This document shows, in pieces, positions 27,713 to 35,567 of a DNA stretch of 64,000 nucleotides. The stretch covers positions 194,785-258,784 of the forward strand of contig NZ_JBIQOI010000006.1 in the NCBI RefSeq assembly GCF_044197065.1, read 5' to 3'. A program made the translations under genes and the position numbers. This DNA comes from Kluyvera ascorbata_C. GTDB lineage: Bacteria > Pseudomonadota > Gammaproteobacteria > Enterobacterales > Enterobacteriaceae. Under the pieces are notes generated by a model. The model had not been told where the DNA came from and made no database searches. It worked only from the letters and a program-made list of their open reading frames with translations. The stretch's first letter is position 1, and the number at the start of each line of letters is the position of its first letter.

Positions 27713-27846
27713 CGCCAGATCTCTCTTGAGGTGTATGGAGAAGATTATTGGCTGTGGAAGAGATAAATGCGTAGCAGGATAACGTTGTTGATATGGATAA
27801 TATTGCTGCGCAGAGGAAAGTGTGAAGCGGGTAACATCAGGGAAGA

Positions 27847-27870
27847 AGGCCTCTCCGTATGGAGAGGCCT
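27847..27870 (-). terminator. aroP intrinsic terminator
   Basis: A perfect 10-bp inverted repeat AGGCCTCTCC/GGAGAGGCCT with a 4-base loop is followed on the minus strand by TTCTTCCC. It lies beyond the REP-like repeat downstream of aroP. Confidence 0.75.
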
Positions 27871-27881
27871 GTGCATAATCG

Positions 27882-27951
27882 CGTAGCCCGGACGAGGTGC
27901 GTTATCGCCGACTCCGGGGGCGTCCCGGCGTCACTTCGTTCGGCCGGGCTG
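27882..27951. repeat. REP-like element, GTAGCCCGG family, copy 1
   Basis: CGTAGCCCGGACGAGGTGCG and an inverted GGCCGGGCT end enclose CCGACTCCGGG. It sits between the aroP stop and its distal terminator. Related copies are at 37001, 43218, 46539 and 54702. Confidence 0.8.
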
Positions 27952-27963
27952 CTTGTTGAGTAT

Positions 27964-29334
27964 TTAGTGGGCTTTCACGGTTTTGGCGCTTTTCTGTTTA
28001 AACATAAAGCCAATGCCCAGAATGACAATCCACACCGGAATCAGCCATACGGAGATAGCCATACCCGGCGTCATCACCATGATGACCAGAACCGCGGCCA
28101 TGAAGATCAGGCAGATCCAGTTCCCTAACGGATAGAACAGCGCCGGGAAGCGAGTGGTCACGCCCTGCTGCTGTTTGGCCTTACGGAACTTCATGTGTGC
28201 CAGACTAATCATCGCCCAGTTAATCACCAGCGCGGAGACGACCAGCGCCATCAGCAGGCCGAATGCGGACTCTGGTGCCAGGTAGTTGATCAAGACGCAC
28301 AGTGCGGTGACAACGGCGGAGACCAGAATGGTGTTTACCGGTACGCCGCGCTTATCCACGCTCAGCAGCGCTTTCGGGGCGTTGCCCTGCTGCGCCAGGC
28401 CGAAGAGCATACGGCTGTTGCAGTATACGCAACTGTTGTACACGGAGAGCGCTGCGGTCAGCACCACGATGTTCAGGGCATTCGCCACGAACGAGTCGCC
28501 CAGTTCATGGAAGATAAGCACGAACGGACTGACGTCTGCGGTAACGCGGGTCCACGGCATCAGAGAGAGCAGTATCGCCAGCGAGCCCACATAGAAAATC
28601 AGGATACGGTAGATAACCTGGTTGGTGGCTTTAGGAATGCTCTGCTCAGGATTATCCGCTTCTGCAGCGGTAATGCCGACCAGCTCAAGGCCGCCGAAGG
28701 AGAACATGATAATCGCCATCATCATCACCAGGCCGGTCCAGCCGTGAGGCAGGAAGCCGCCCTGTTCCCACAGGTTGCGCACGGTAGCCTGCGGGCCAGC
28801 GGTGTCGCTGAACAGCAGCCATGCGCCGAACAGGATCATCGCGATAACGGCAATGACTTTAATAATAGCGAACCAGAACTCCATTTCACCGAACACTTTG
28901 ACGTTGCTCAGGTTGATGAGGTTGATAGCGATAAAGAAGACCGCCGCCGATACCCAGGTTGGGATCTCAGGCCACCAGAACTGGATGTATTTCCCTACGG
29001 CGGTCAGTTCCGCCATGGCAACCAGTACGTACAGTACCCAGTAGTTCCAGCCCGAGGCGAAACCGGCGAAGTTGCCCCAGTACTTGTAGGCAAAGTGGCT
29101 GAAGGAGCCTGCTACCGGCTCTTCAACTACCATTTCGCCAAGCTGGCGCATGATCATAAAGGCAATAAAGCCCGCGATAGCGTAACCCAGAATGATCCCT
29201 GGACCCGCTGACTGGATGACGGAGGCGCTGCCGAGAAACAGGCCTGTGCCGATAGCGCCGCCCAGAGCGATCAGCTGTATATGGCGGTTCTTAAGGCCGC
29301 GCTTGAGCTGTGCGCCTTGCTGTTGACCTTCCAT
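27964..29334 (-). CDS. aroP: aromatic amino acid permease
   Basis: AroP is the general proton symporter for Phe, Tyr and Trp (APC superfamily, 12 membrane segments). I chose ATG 29334 (MEGQQQGAQLKRGL), giving 456 residues, against 457 recalled for E. coli; the open frame upstream is the promoter. The hallmark GGAIGTGLFLGSA is at the first span, and FSFGGLELVGITAAEADNP is near span 6. It is divergent from pdhR over 537 bases. A TyrR-like box lies 68 bases upstream. Confidence 0.97.
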   Translation of the reverse strand: MEGQQQGAQLKRGLKNRHIQLIALGGAIGTGLFLGSASVIQSAGPGIILGYAIAGFIAFMIMRQLGEMVVEEPVAGSFSHFAYKYWGNFAGFASGWNYWVLYVLVAMAELTAVGKYIQFWWPEIPTWVSAAVFFIAINLINLSNVKVFGEMEFWFAIIKVIAVIAMILFGAWLLFSDTAGPQATVRNLWEQGGFLPHGWTGLVMMMAIIMFSFGGLELVGITAAEADNPEQSIPKATNQVIYRILIFYVGSLAILLSLMPWTRVTADVSPFVLIFHELGDSFVANALNIVVLTAALSVYNSCVYCNSRMLFGLAQQGNAPKALLSVDKRGVPVNTILVSAVVTALCVLINYLAPESAFGLLMALVVSALVINWAMISLAHMKFRKAKQQQGVTTRFPALFYPLGNWICLIFMAAVLVIMVMTPGMAISVWLIPVWIVILGIGFMFKQKSAKTVKAH

Positions 29335-29401
29335 TGTGAAACCTCGTGTGTGGTTATTATTGTGACGCTGTTTGCGTATGTACTTAAGAAATTCCGTTTT
29401 C

Positions 29402-29419
29402 TGTATTGTTATGTTTACG
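29402..29419. promoter_or_regulatory. probable TyrR box upstream of aroP
   Basis: TGTATTGTTATGTTTACG matches the TyrR consensus TGTAAA-N6-TTTACA at 9 of 12 defined positions. It is 68 bases upstream of the aroP ATG. aroP is a known TyrR-repressed gene in E. coli; I could not find an equally good second box. Confidence 0.5.
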
Positions 29420-29823
29420 AAAGTCATTTCTTAAAAAGAGGTAAGGCTCTTTCGTCATCAGCAGAATAGTGGTAAGCGCGGCGGAATGCACCTGCTTTAT
29501 GAAGGGATGATGACGGGTTGGATAAAAAGCCGACAGCTGTCACGAGAGCGTGCAAGCATTACATCGACTACTTAGTGAGTATTTAATGCATTTTAATGAA
29601 TTTATATTCATTTATTGGTTTATTGAAACGGTTCAGTTTGCGTATTTTTGTTTTTATTTCGTTAACTGTACTTCTTTATGGGTAAAGTTATTTTTTGTGC
29701 AAAGTTACATTTCTGAAACATCATTTCTGTAATGTTGTTAAAAAGTGCCGGGTTTACTGATTTCAATCAAAACCTGTATGGACATAAGGTGAATACTTTG
29801 TTACTTTAGCGCTACGAACTTGA

Positions 29824-29840
29824 AATTGGTAAGACCAATT
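29824..29840 (+). promoter_or_regulatory. PdhR operator
   Basis: AATTGGTAAGACCAATT is a perfect 7-3-7 palindrome matching the PdhR consensus ATTGGTnnnACCAAT. It lies 31 bases upstream of the pdhR ATG. PdhR without pyruvate binds here to repress its own operon. Confidence 0.92.
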
Positions 29841-29871
29841 GACTCCGGGCTAATGGCAGAGACAGGGAACA

Positions 29872-30636
29872 ATGGCCTACAGCAAAATCCGCCAACCAAA
29901 ACTATCCGATGTGATTGAGCAGCAGTTGGAGTTTTTGATCCTTGAGGGGACATTACGCCCCGGCGAAAAACTTCCACCTGAACGTGAACTGGCGAAACAG
30001 TTCGACGTTTCTCGCCCTTCGCTGCGTGAGGCTATCCAGCGCCTCGAAGCCAAAGGGCTCCTGCTTCGTCGCCAGGGCGGCGGGACTTTTGTTCAAAGCA
30101 GCCTATGGCAGAGCTTCAGCGACCCGCTGGTTGAGCTTCTGTCCGATCACCCTGAATCCCAATTTGATCTGCTTGAGACCCGTCACGCGCTGGAAGGTAT
30201 CGCGGCTTATTACGCGGCACTGCGCAGCACTGATGAAGATCGCGTACGCATTCGCGAGCTGCATCAGGCCATCGAACGGGCTCAGCAGTCGGGCGACCTC
30301 GACGCTGAATCTGACGCCGTCGTCCAGTATCAAATTGCGGTCACTGAAGCCGCCCACAACGTAGTACTGCTGCATCTGCTACGGTGTATGGAGCCTATGC
30401 TGGCGCAAAACGTTCGCCAAAACTTTGAGTTGCTGTACGCCCGTCGGGAGATGCTCCCGCAGGTCAGCGACCACCGTACAAGCATCTTTGAAGCGATTAT
30501 GGCTGGCGAGCCCGAGCAGGCGCGTGAAGCGTCGCACCGCCACCTGGCCTTCATTGAAGAGATTTTGCTGGATAGAAGCCGTGAACAGAGCCGCCGTGAG
30601 CGCTCGTTACGTCGTCTCCAGCAGCGAAAGGATTAA
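29872..30636 (+). CDS. pdhR: pyruvate-responsive GntR-family repressor PdhR
   Basis: PdhR represses the pyruvate dehydrogenase operon and is released by pyruvate. It has 254 residues, the E. coli length. An N-terminal winged-helix GntR domain (about residues 8-77) contains LPPERELAKQFDVSRPSLREAIQRLEAKGLL. A C-terminal FadR-type all-helical effector domain follows. ATG is preceded by AGGGAAC. Autoregulation is supported by the operator just upstream. aceE begins 155 bases downstream behind a structured leader. Confidence 0.97.
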   Translation: MAYSKIRQPKLSDVIEQQLEFLILEGTLRPGEKLPPERELAKQFDVSRPSLREAIQRLEAKGLLLRRQGGGTFVQSSLWQSFSDPLVELLSDHPESQFDLLETRHALEGIAAYYAALRSTDEDRVRIRELHQAIERAQQSGDLDAESDAVVQYQIAVTEAAHNVVLLHLLRCMEPMLAQNVRQNFELLYARREMLPQVSDHRTSIFEAIMAGEPEQAREASHRHLAFIEEILLDRSREQSRRERSLRRLQQRKD

Positions 30637-30706
30637 TATTTTTTCCGGCAGTCGTTTGACCGGGAAATGTGGAAATGCGCCATTAGCGCGCGGCAACTAA
30701 ACGCAG

Positions 30707-30752
30707 AACCTGTCTTATTGTGCTTTCCCACGAAAACACAATGGGACAGGTT
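30707..30752 (+). ncRNA. structured aceE leader hairpin (cis RNA element candidate)
   Basis: AACCTGTCTTATTGTG (30707-30722) pairs along all 16 positions with CACAATGGGACAGGTT (30737-30752) around a 14-base loop, two of the pairs being G-U. There is no T tract, so it is not a standard terminator. It lies between pdhR and aceE, 40 bases before the aceE ATG. Its role is unknown: it may stabilise the aceE message or mark an RNase processing site. Confidence 0.5.
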
Positions 30753-30791
30753 CCAGACAAATCAACGTACTAGATAGATAAGGAATAACCC

Positions 30792-33455
30792 ATGTCAGAA
30801 CGTTTACTCAATGACGTGGATCCGATCGAAACTCGCGACTGGCAACAGGCGATCGAATCGGTCATCCGTGAAGAAGGTGTTGAGCGCGCTCAGTATCTTA
30901 TCGACCAACTGCTTTCTGAAGCCCGCAAAGGCGGCGTTCAGGTAGCTGCGGGTGCAGGTGCTAGCGGTTACGTCAACACTATTGCCGTTGAAGATGAACC
31001 GGAATACCCGGGCAATCTGGAGCTGGAGCGTCGTATTCGTTCTGCTATCCGCTGGAACGCCATCATGACCGTGCTGCGTGCGTCTAAAAAAGACCTCGAG
31101 CTGGGCGGCCACATGGCTTCCTTCCAGTCTTCTGCGACTTTCTACGAAGTGTGCTTCAACCACTTCTTCCGTGCGCGCAACGAGCAGGATGGCGGCGACC
31201 TGGTTTACTTCCAGGGTCACATCTCTCCGGGCGTCTACGCACGTGCGTTCCTGGAAGGTCGTCTGACCGAAGAGCAGATGAACAACTTCCGTCAGGAAGT
31301 TCACGGTAAAGGTCTGTCTTCTTACCCGCACCCGAAACTGATGCCAACCTTCTGGCAGTTCCCGACCGTCTCTATGGGTCTGGGTCCAATCGGTGCTATC
31401 TATCAGGCTAAGTTCCTGAAATATCTGGAACACCGTGGTCTGAAAGACACCTCCAAACAAACCGTTTATGCCTTCCTGGGCGACGGCGAGATGGATGAGC
31501 CAGAATCTAAAGGTGCGATCACCATCGCGACCCGTGAAAAACTGGACAACCTGGTCTTTGTTATCAACTGTAACCTGCAGCGTCTTGATGGCCCGGTTAC
31601 CGGTAATGGCAAAATCATTAACGAACTGGAAGGTATCTTCGCGGGTGCTGGCTGGAACGTTATCAAGGTTATCTGGGGCGGTCGTTGGGATGAACTGCTG
31701 CGTAAAGACACCAGCGGTAAACTGATCCAGCTGATGAACGAAACCGTTGACGGTGACTACCAGACCTTCAAATCCAAAGACGGCGCCTACGTACGTGAGC
31801 ACTTCTTCGGTAAATATCCAGAAACCGCAGCGCTGGTTGCCGACTGGACTGACGAGCAGATCTGGGCACTGAACCGTGGTGGTCACGATCCGAAGAAAGT
31901 CTTCGCTGCATTGAAAAAAGCGCAGGAAACCAAAGGCAAAGCAACCGTAATCCTCGCCCATACCATTAAAGGTTACGGCATGGGTGACACCGCTGAAGGT
32001 AAAAACATCGCTCACCAGGTTAAGAAAATGAACATGGACGGCGTGCGCTATATCCGCGACCGTTTCAACGTTCCTGTGACCGACGAGCAGGTTGAAAAAC
32101 TGTCTTACATTACCTTCCCGGAAGGTTCTGAAGAACACACCTATCTGCACGCCCAGCGTGAAAAACTGCACGGCTACCTGCCAAGCCGTCAGCCTAACTT
32201 CGATGAGAAGCTTGAGCTGCCGACCCTGGAAGATTTCGGCCCGCTGCTGGAAGAGCAGAACAAAGAGATCTCTACCACTATCGCGTTCGTACGTGCTCTG
32301 AACGTGATGCTGAAGAACAAATCCATCAAAGACCGCCTCGTGCCGATCATCGCCGATGAAGCGCGTACCTTTGGTATGGAAGGTCTGTTCCGTCAGATTG
32401 GTATCTACAGCCCGAACGGTCAGCAGTACACCCCTCAGGACCGCGAGCAGGTTGCATACTACAAAGAAGACGAGAAAGGCCAGATTCTGCAGGAAGGTAT
32501 CAACGAACTGGGTGCTGGTGCATCCTGGCTGGCGGCTGCGACCTCTTACAGCACCAACAACCTGCCGATGATTCCGTTCTACATCTACTACTCCATGTTC
32601 GGGTTCCAGCGTATCGGTGACCTGTGCTGGCAGGCCGGCGACCAGCAGGCTCGCGGCTTCCTGGTAGGTGGTACTTCCGGTCGTACGACGCTGAACGGCG
32701 AAGGTCTGCAGCACGAAGATGGTCACAGCCATATTCAGTCTCTGACTATCCCGAACTGTATCTCTTACGATCCATCTTACGCGTACGAAGTTGCGGTCAT
32801 CATGCACGATGGTCTGGAGCGCATGTACGGTGAGAAACAAGAGAACGTTTACTACTACATCACCACGCTGAACGAAAACTACCACATGCCGGCAATGCCA
32901 GCAGGTGCCGAGGAAGGTATCCGTAAAGGTATCTACAAACTCGAAACCATCGAAGGTAGCAAAGGTAAAGTTCAGCTGCTGGGCTCCGGTTCTATCCTGC
33001 GTCACGTACGTGAAGCAGCGCAGATCCTGGCGAACGACTACGGCGTTGGCTCCGATGTGTACAGCGTAACCTCCTTCACTGAACTGGCGCGTGATGGTCA
33101 GGACTGTGAGCGTTGGAACATGCTGCACCCAATGGAAACTCCACGCGTGCCTTACATCGCTCAGGTGATGAACGACGCGCCAGCGGTAGCCTCCACCGAC
33201 TATATGAAACTGTTTGCTGAGCAGGTTCGTACTTATGTACCGGCTGATGATTACCGCGTACTGGGTACCGACGGCTTTGGCCGCTCTGACAGCCGTGAAA
33301 ACCTGCGTCACCACTTCGAAGTTGATGCTTCCTACGTGGTAGTAGCGGCACTGGGCGAACTGGCTAAACGTGGCGAAATCGATAAGAAAGTGGTTGCGGA
33401 AGCAATTACCAAATTCAACATCGATGCAGAAAAAGTTAACCCGCGTCTGGCGTAA
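30792..33455 (+). CDS. aceE: pyruvate dehydrogenase E1 component
   Basis: AceE is the thiamine diphosphate-dependent E1 subunit that decarboxylates pyruvate and transfers the acetyl group to AceF lipoyl arms. It has 887 residues, as in E. coli. The TPP-binding motif starts GDGEMDEPESKGA near residue 229 and ends at NCNLQRLDGPV. The homodimeric-E1 features HEDGHSH and the central GLGPIGAIYQAKFLKYLEHRG are seen. AAGGAATAA precedes ATG. Strong codon bias fits high expression. It is the second gene of pdhR-aceE-aceF-lpdA. Confidence 0.99.
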   Translation: MSERLLNDVDPIETRDWQQAIESVIREEGVERAQYLIDQLLSEARKGGVQVAAGAGASGYVNTIAVEDEPEYPGNLELERRIRSAIRWNAIMTVLRASKKDLELGGHMASFQSSATFYEVCFNHFFRARNEQDGGDLVYFQGHISPGVYARAFLEGRLTEEQMNNFRQEVHGKGLSSYPHPKLMPTFWQFPTVSMGLGPIGAIYQAKFLKYLEHRGLKDTSKQTVYAFLGDGEMDEPESKGAITIATREKLDNLVFVINCNLQRLDGPVTGNGKIINELEGIFAGAGWNVIKVIWGGRWDELLRKDTSGKLIQLMNETVDGDYQTFKSKDGAYVREHFFGKYPETAALVADWTDEQIWALNRGGHDPKKVFAALKKAQETKGKATVILAHTIKGYGMGDTAEGKNIAHQVKKMNMDGVRYIRDRFNVPVTDEQVEKLSYITFPEGSEEHTYLHAQREKLHGYLPSRQPNFDEKLELPTLEDFGPLLEEQNKEISTTIAFVRALNVMLKNKSIKDRLVPIIADEARTFGMEGLFRQIGIYSPNGQQYTPQDREQVAYYKEDEKGQILQEGINELGAGASWLAAATSYSTNNLPMIPFYIYYSMFGFQRIGDLCWQAGDQQARGFLVGGTSGRTTLNGEGLQHEDGHSHIQSLTIPNCISYDPSYAYEVAVIMHDGLERMYGEKQENVYYYITTLNENYHMPAMPAGAEEGIRKGIYKLETIEGSKGKVQLLGSGSILRHVREAAQILANDYGVGSDVYSVTSFTELARDGQDCERWNMLHPMETPRVPYIAQVMNDAPAVASTDYMKLFAEQVRTYVPADDYRVLGTDGFGRSDSRENLRHHFEVDASYVVVAALGELAKRGEIDKKVVAEAITKFNIDAEKVNPRLA

Positions 33456-33469
33456 GAGGTAAAAGAATA

Positions 33470-35362
33470 ATGGCTATCGAAATCAATGTACCGGACATCG
33501 GGGCTGATGAAGTTGAAATCACCGAGATCCTGGTCAAAGTAGGCGACAAAGTTGACGTTGAACAGTCGCTGATCACCGTAGAAGGCGACAAAGCCTCTAT
33601 GGAAGTTCCGTCTCCTCAGGCTGGTATCGTTAAAGAGATTAAAGTCTCTGTTGGCGACAAAACTGAGACCGGTAAACTGATCATGATTTTCGATTCCGCC
33701 GACGGTGCAGCAGCAGCTGCACCTGCTAAGGCAGAAGAGAAGAAAGAAGCAGCTCCAGCGGCAGCACCTGCTGCGGCGGCGGCAAAAGACGTACACGTTC
33801 CAGACATCGGCGGTGACGAAGTAGAAGTCACTGAGATTCTGGTTAAAGTGGGCGACACCGTGACCGCTGAGCAGTCTCTGATCACCGTAGAAGGCGACAA
33901 AGCCTCTATGGAAGTTCCGGCACCGTTCGCCGGTACCGTGAAAGAGATCAAAGTGAACACTGGCGACAAAGTGTCTACCGGTTCCCTGATCATGGTATTC
34001 GAAGTGGCGGGCGCAGCCCCAGCGGCCGCTCCGGCGCAGGCAGCAGCTCCAGCTGCAGCGGCTCCGGCAGCAGCAGCGGGCGCGAAAGACGTTCACGTTC
34101 CGGATATCGGCGGTGACGAAGTTGAAGTGACCGAAGTGATGGTGAAAGTGGGCGACAAAGTTGCCGCTGAGCAGTCACTGATCACCGTAGAAGGCGACAA
34201 AGCCTCTATGGAAGTTCCGGCTCCGTTCGCGGGTACCGTGAAAGAAATCAAAATCAGCACCGGCGACAAAGTGTCTACCGGCTCCCTGATTATGGTCTTC
34301 GAAGTGGAAGGCGCAGCACCAGCTGCCGCTCCAGCAGCTGCGGCTCCAGCCCCTGCTGCTGCACCGGCTCAGGCTGCTAAACCAGCTGCAGCACCGGCTG
34401 CGAAGGCTGAAGGTAAAACTGAATTCGCTGAGAACGACGCTTACGTTCACGCGACTCCGCTGATTCGTCGCCTGGCGCGCGAGTTCGGCGTTAACCTGGC
34501 GAAAGTGAAGGGCACGGGTCGTAAAGGCCGTATCCTGCGCGAAGACGTTCAGGCTTACGTGAAAGAAGCCGTTAAACGCGCTGAAGCTGCACCAGCGGCT
34601 GCCGCTGGCGGCGGTATCCCGGGCATGCTGCCTTGGCCGAAAGTCGACTTCAGCAAGTTTGGTGAAATCGAAGAAGTGGAACTGGGCCGTATCCAGAAAA
34701 TCTCTGGTGCTAACCTGAGCCGTAACTGGGTGATGATCCCGCACGTTACTCACTTCGATAAGACCGATATCACCGATCTGGAAGCGTTCCGTAAACAGCA
34801 GAACGCCGAAGCTGAAAAACGTAAACTGGACGTGAAATTCACCCCAGTGGTCTTCATCATGAAAGCCGTTGCTGCCGCTCTGGAACAGATGCCGCGCTTC
34901 AACAGCTCTCTGTCTGAAGATGGTCAGCGCCTGACCCTGAAGAAATACATCAACATCGGTGTTGCGGTTGATACGCCAAATGGTCTGGTTGTTCCAGTCT
35001 TCAAAGACGTGAACAAGAAGAGCATTACCGAGCTGTCCCGTGAACTGACTGTGATCTCTAAGAAAGCGCGTGACGGTAAGCTGACTGCTGGCGAAATGCA
35101 GGGCGGTTGCTTCACCATCTCCAGCATCGGCGGCCTGGGTACTACCCACTTCGCGCCGATTGTTAACGCGCCGGAAGTGGCGATCCTCGGTGTCTCCAAG
35201 TCCTCTATGGAGCCAGTGTGGAACGGTAAAGAGTTTATGCCGCGTCTGATGATGCCAATTTCTCTTTCCTTCGACCACCGCGTGATCGATGGTGCTGATG
35301 GTGCGCGCTTTATCACCATCATCAACAACATGCTGTCCGACATTCGCCGCCTGGTGATGTAA
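33470..35362 (+). CDS. aceF: pyruvate dehydrogenase E2, dihydrolipoamide acetyltransferase
   Basis: AceF is the 24-mer core of the PDH complex. It has 630 residues with three tandem lipoyl domains (roughly residues 1-80, 105-180 and 205-285), each with the EGDKASMEVP loop; the lipoylated lysines are Lys41, Lys144 and Lys244. Flexible Ala/Pro linkers separate them. A peripheral subunit-binding domain (ATPLIRRLAREFGVNL, near 325-360) precedes the catalytic domain, whose active-site His603 is in SFDHRVIDG. It lies 14 bases after aceE and is followed by a terminator. Confidence 0.99.
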   Translation: MAIEINVPDIGADEVEITEILVKVGDKVDVEQSLITVEGDKASMEVPSPQAGIVKEIKVSVGDKTETGKLIMIFDSADGAAAAAPAKAEEKKEAAPAAAPAAAAAKDVHVPDIGGDEVEVTEILVKVGDTVTAEQSLITVEGDKASMEVPAPFAGTVKEIKVNTGDKVSTGSLIMVFEVAGAAPAAAPAQAAAPAAAAPAAAAGAKDVHVPDIGGDEVEVTEVMVKVGDKVAAEQSLITVEGDKASMEVPAPFAGTVKEIKISTGDKVSTGSLIMVFEVEGAAPAAAPAAAAPAPAAAPAQAAKPAAAPAAKAEGKTEFAENDAYVHATPLIRRLAREFGVNLAKVKGTGRKGRILREDVQAYVKEAVKRAEAAPAAAAGGGIPGMLPWPKVDFSKFGEIEEVELGRIQKISGANLSRNWVMIPHVTHFDKTDITDLEAFRKQQNAEAEKRKLDVKFTPVVFIMKAVAAALEQMPRFNSSLSEDGQRLTLKKYINIGVAVDTPNGLVVPVFKDVNKKSITELSRELTVISKKARDGKLTAGEMQGGCFTISSIGGLGTTHFAPIVNAPEVAILGVSKSSMEPVWNGKEFMPRLMMPISLSFDHRVIDGADGARFITIINNMLSDIRRLVM

Positions 35363-35363
35363 T

Positions 35364-35392
35364 AAAAAGCCGGCCTGACGGCCGGCTTTTTT
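35364..35392 (+). terminator. intrinsic terminator after aceF
   Basis: AAGCCGGCC/GGCCGGCTT with a TGAC loop is followed by a T run. It would partly separate aceEF from lpdA, which has its own promoter region. Confidence 0.9.
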
Positions 35393-35460
35393 CTGATAAC
35401 CTCAGGATGATTTGGGGTTATCAGCAACAAAGGACAAAATCGTTTGCCGTTTGTTGTTTA

Positions 35461-35478
35461 AAAATTGTTAACAATTTT
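35461..35478. promoter_or_regulatory. perfect 18-bp palindrome in lpdA promoter region
   Basis: AAAATTGTTAACAATTTT is a perfect dyad centred 98 bases before the lpdA ATG. A TAAAAT -10-like hexamer follows at 35480-35485. The GTTAAC core resembles half of an ArcA site, and lpd is ArcA-repressed in E. coli, but the assignment is inference. Confidence 0.5.
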
Positions 35479-35567
35479 GTAAAATACACGCGGATAGAAC
35501 GTCCCGGTGGATGATGGGCGTAATAACTATAACGTCAGACCGCCGGATACAAATGATAGAGGTCATG

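Larger units (their letters stand above)
29335..29871. promoter_or_regulatory. aroP/pdhR divergent control region
   Basis: This 537-base AT-rich region contains no supported gene; a 60-codon open frame at 29550-29732 is hydrophobic but lacks a ribosome site. It holds a TyrR-like box near aroP and the PdhR operator near pdhR, described separately. The middle (about 29550-29760) is very T-rich, and I see nothing assignable there. Confidence 0.6.

Noticed and set aside
28195..29211. 338-codon open frame opposite aroP
   Set aside because: Antisense to a well-conserved 12-span permease; Gln/His/Arg-rich composition is typical of reversed membrane-protein codons.
29550..29732. 60-codon hydrophobic open frame in the aroP-pdhR gap
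   Set aside because: AT-rich spacer gives a Phe/Tyr/Val-rich translation by chance; there is no ribosome site and no terminator.
30804..33314. 836-codon open frame on the minus strand opposite aceE
   Set aside because: It is an exact antisense shadow of a highly expressed gene. Such genes avoid TTA, CTA and TCA codons, which would be stops on the other strand. The translation is compositionally odd and has no ribosome site.
33700..34420. Possible frameshift or assembly duplication in the Ala/Pro-rich part of aceF
   Set aside because: The frame is intact, the length is 630 residues as in E. coli, and three lipoyl domains are the normal state for this enzyme.
34175..35278. 367-codon open frame opposite aceF
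   Set aside because: Antisense shadow; its repeated look comes from the lipoyl-domain repeats on the coding strand.
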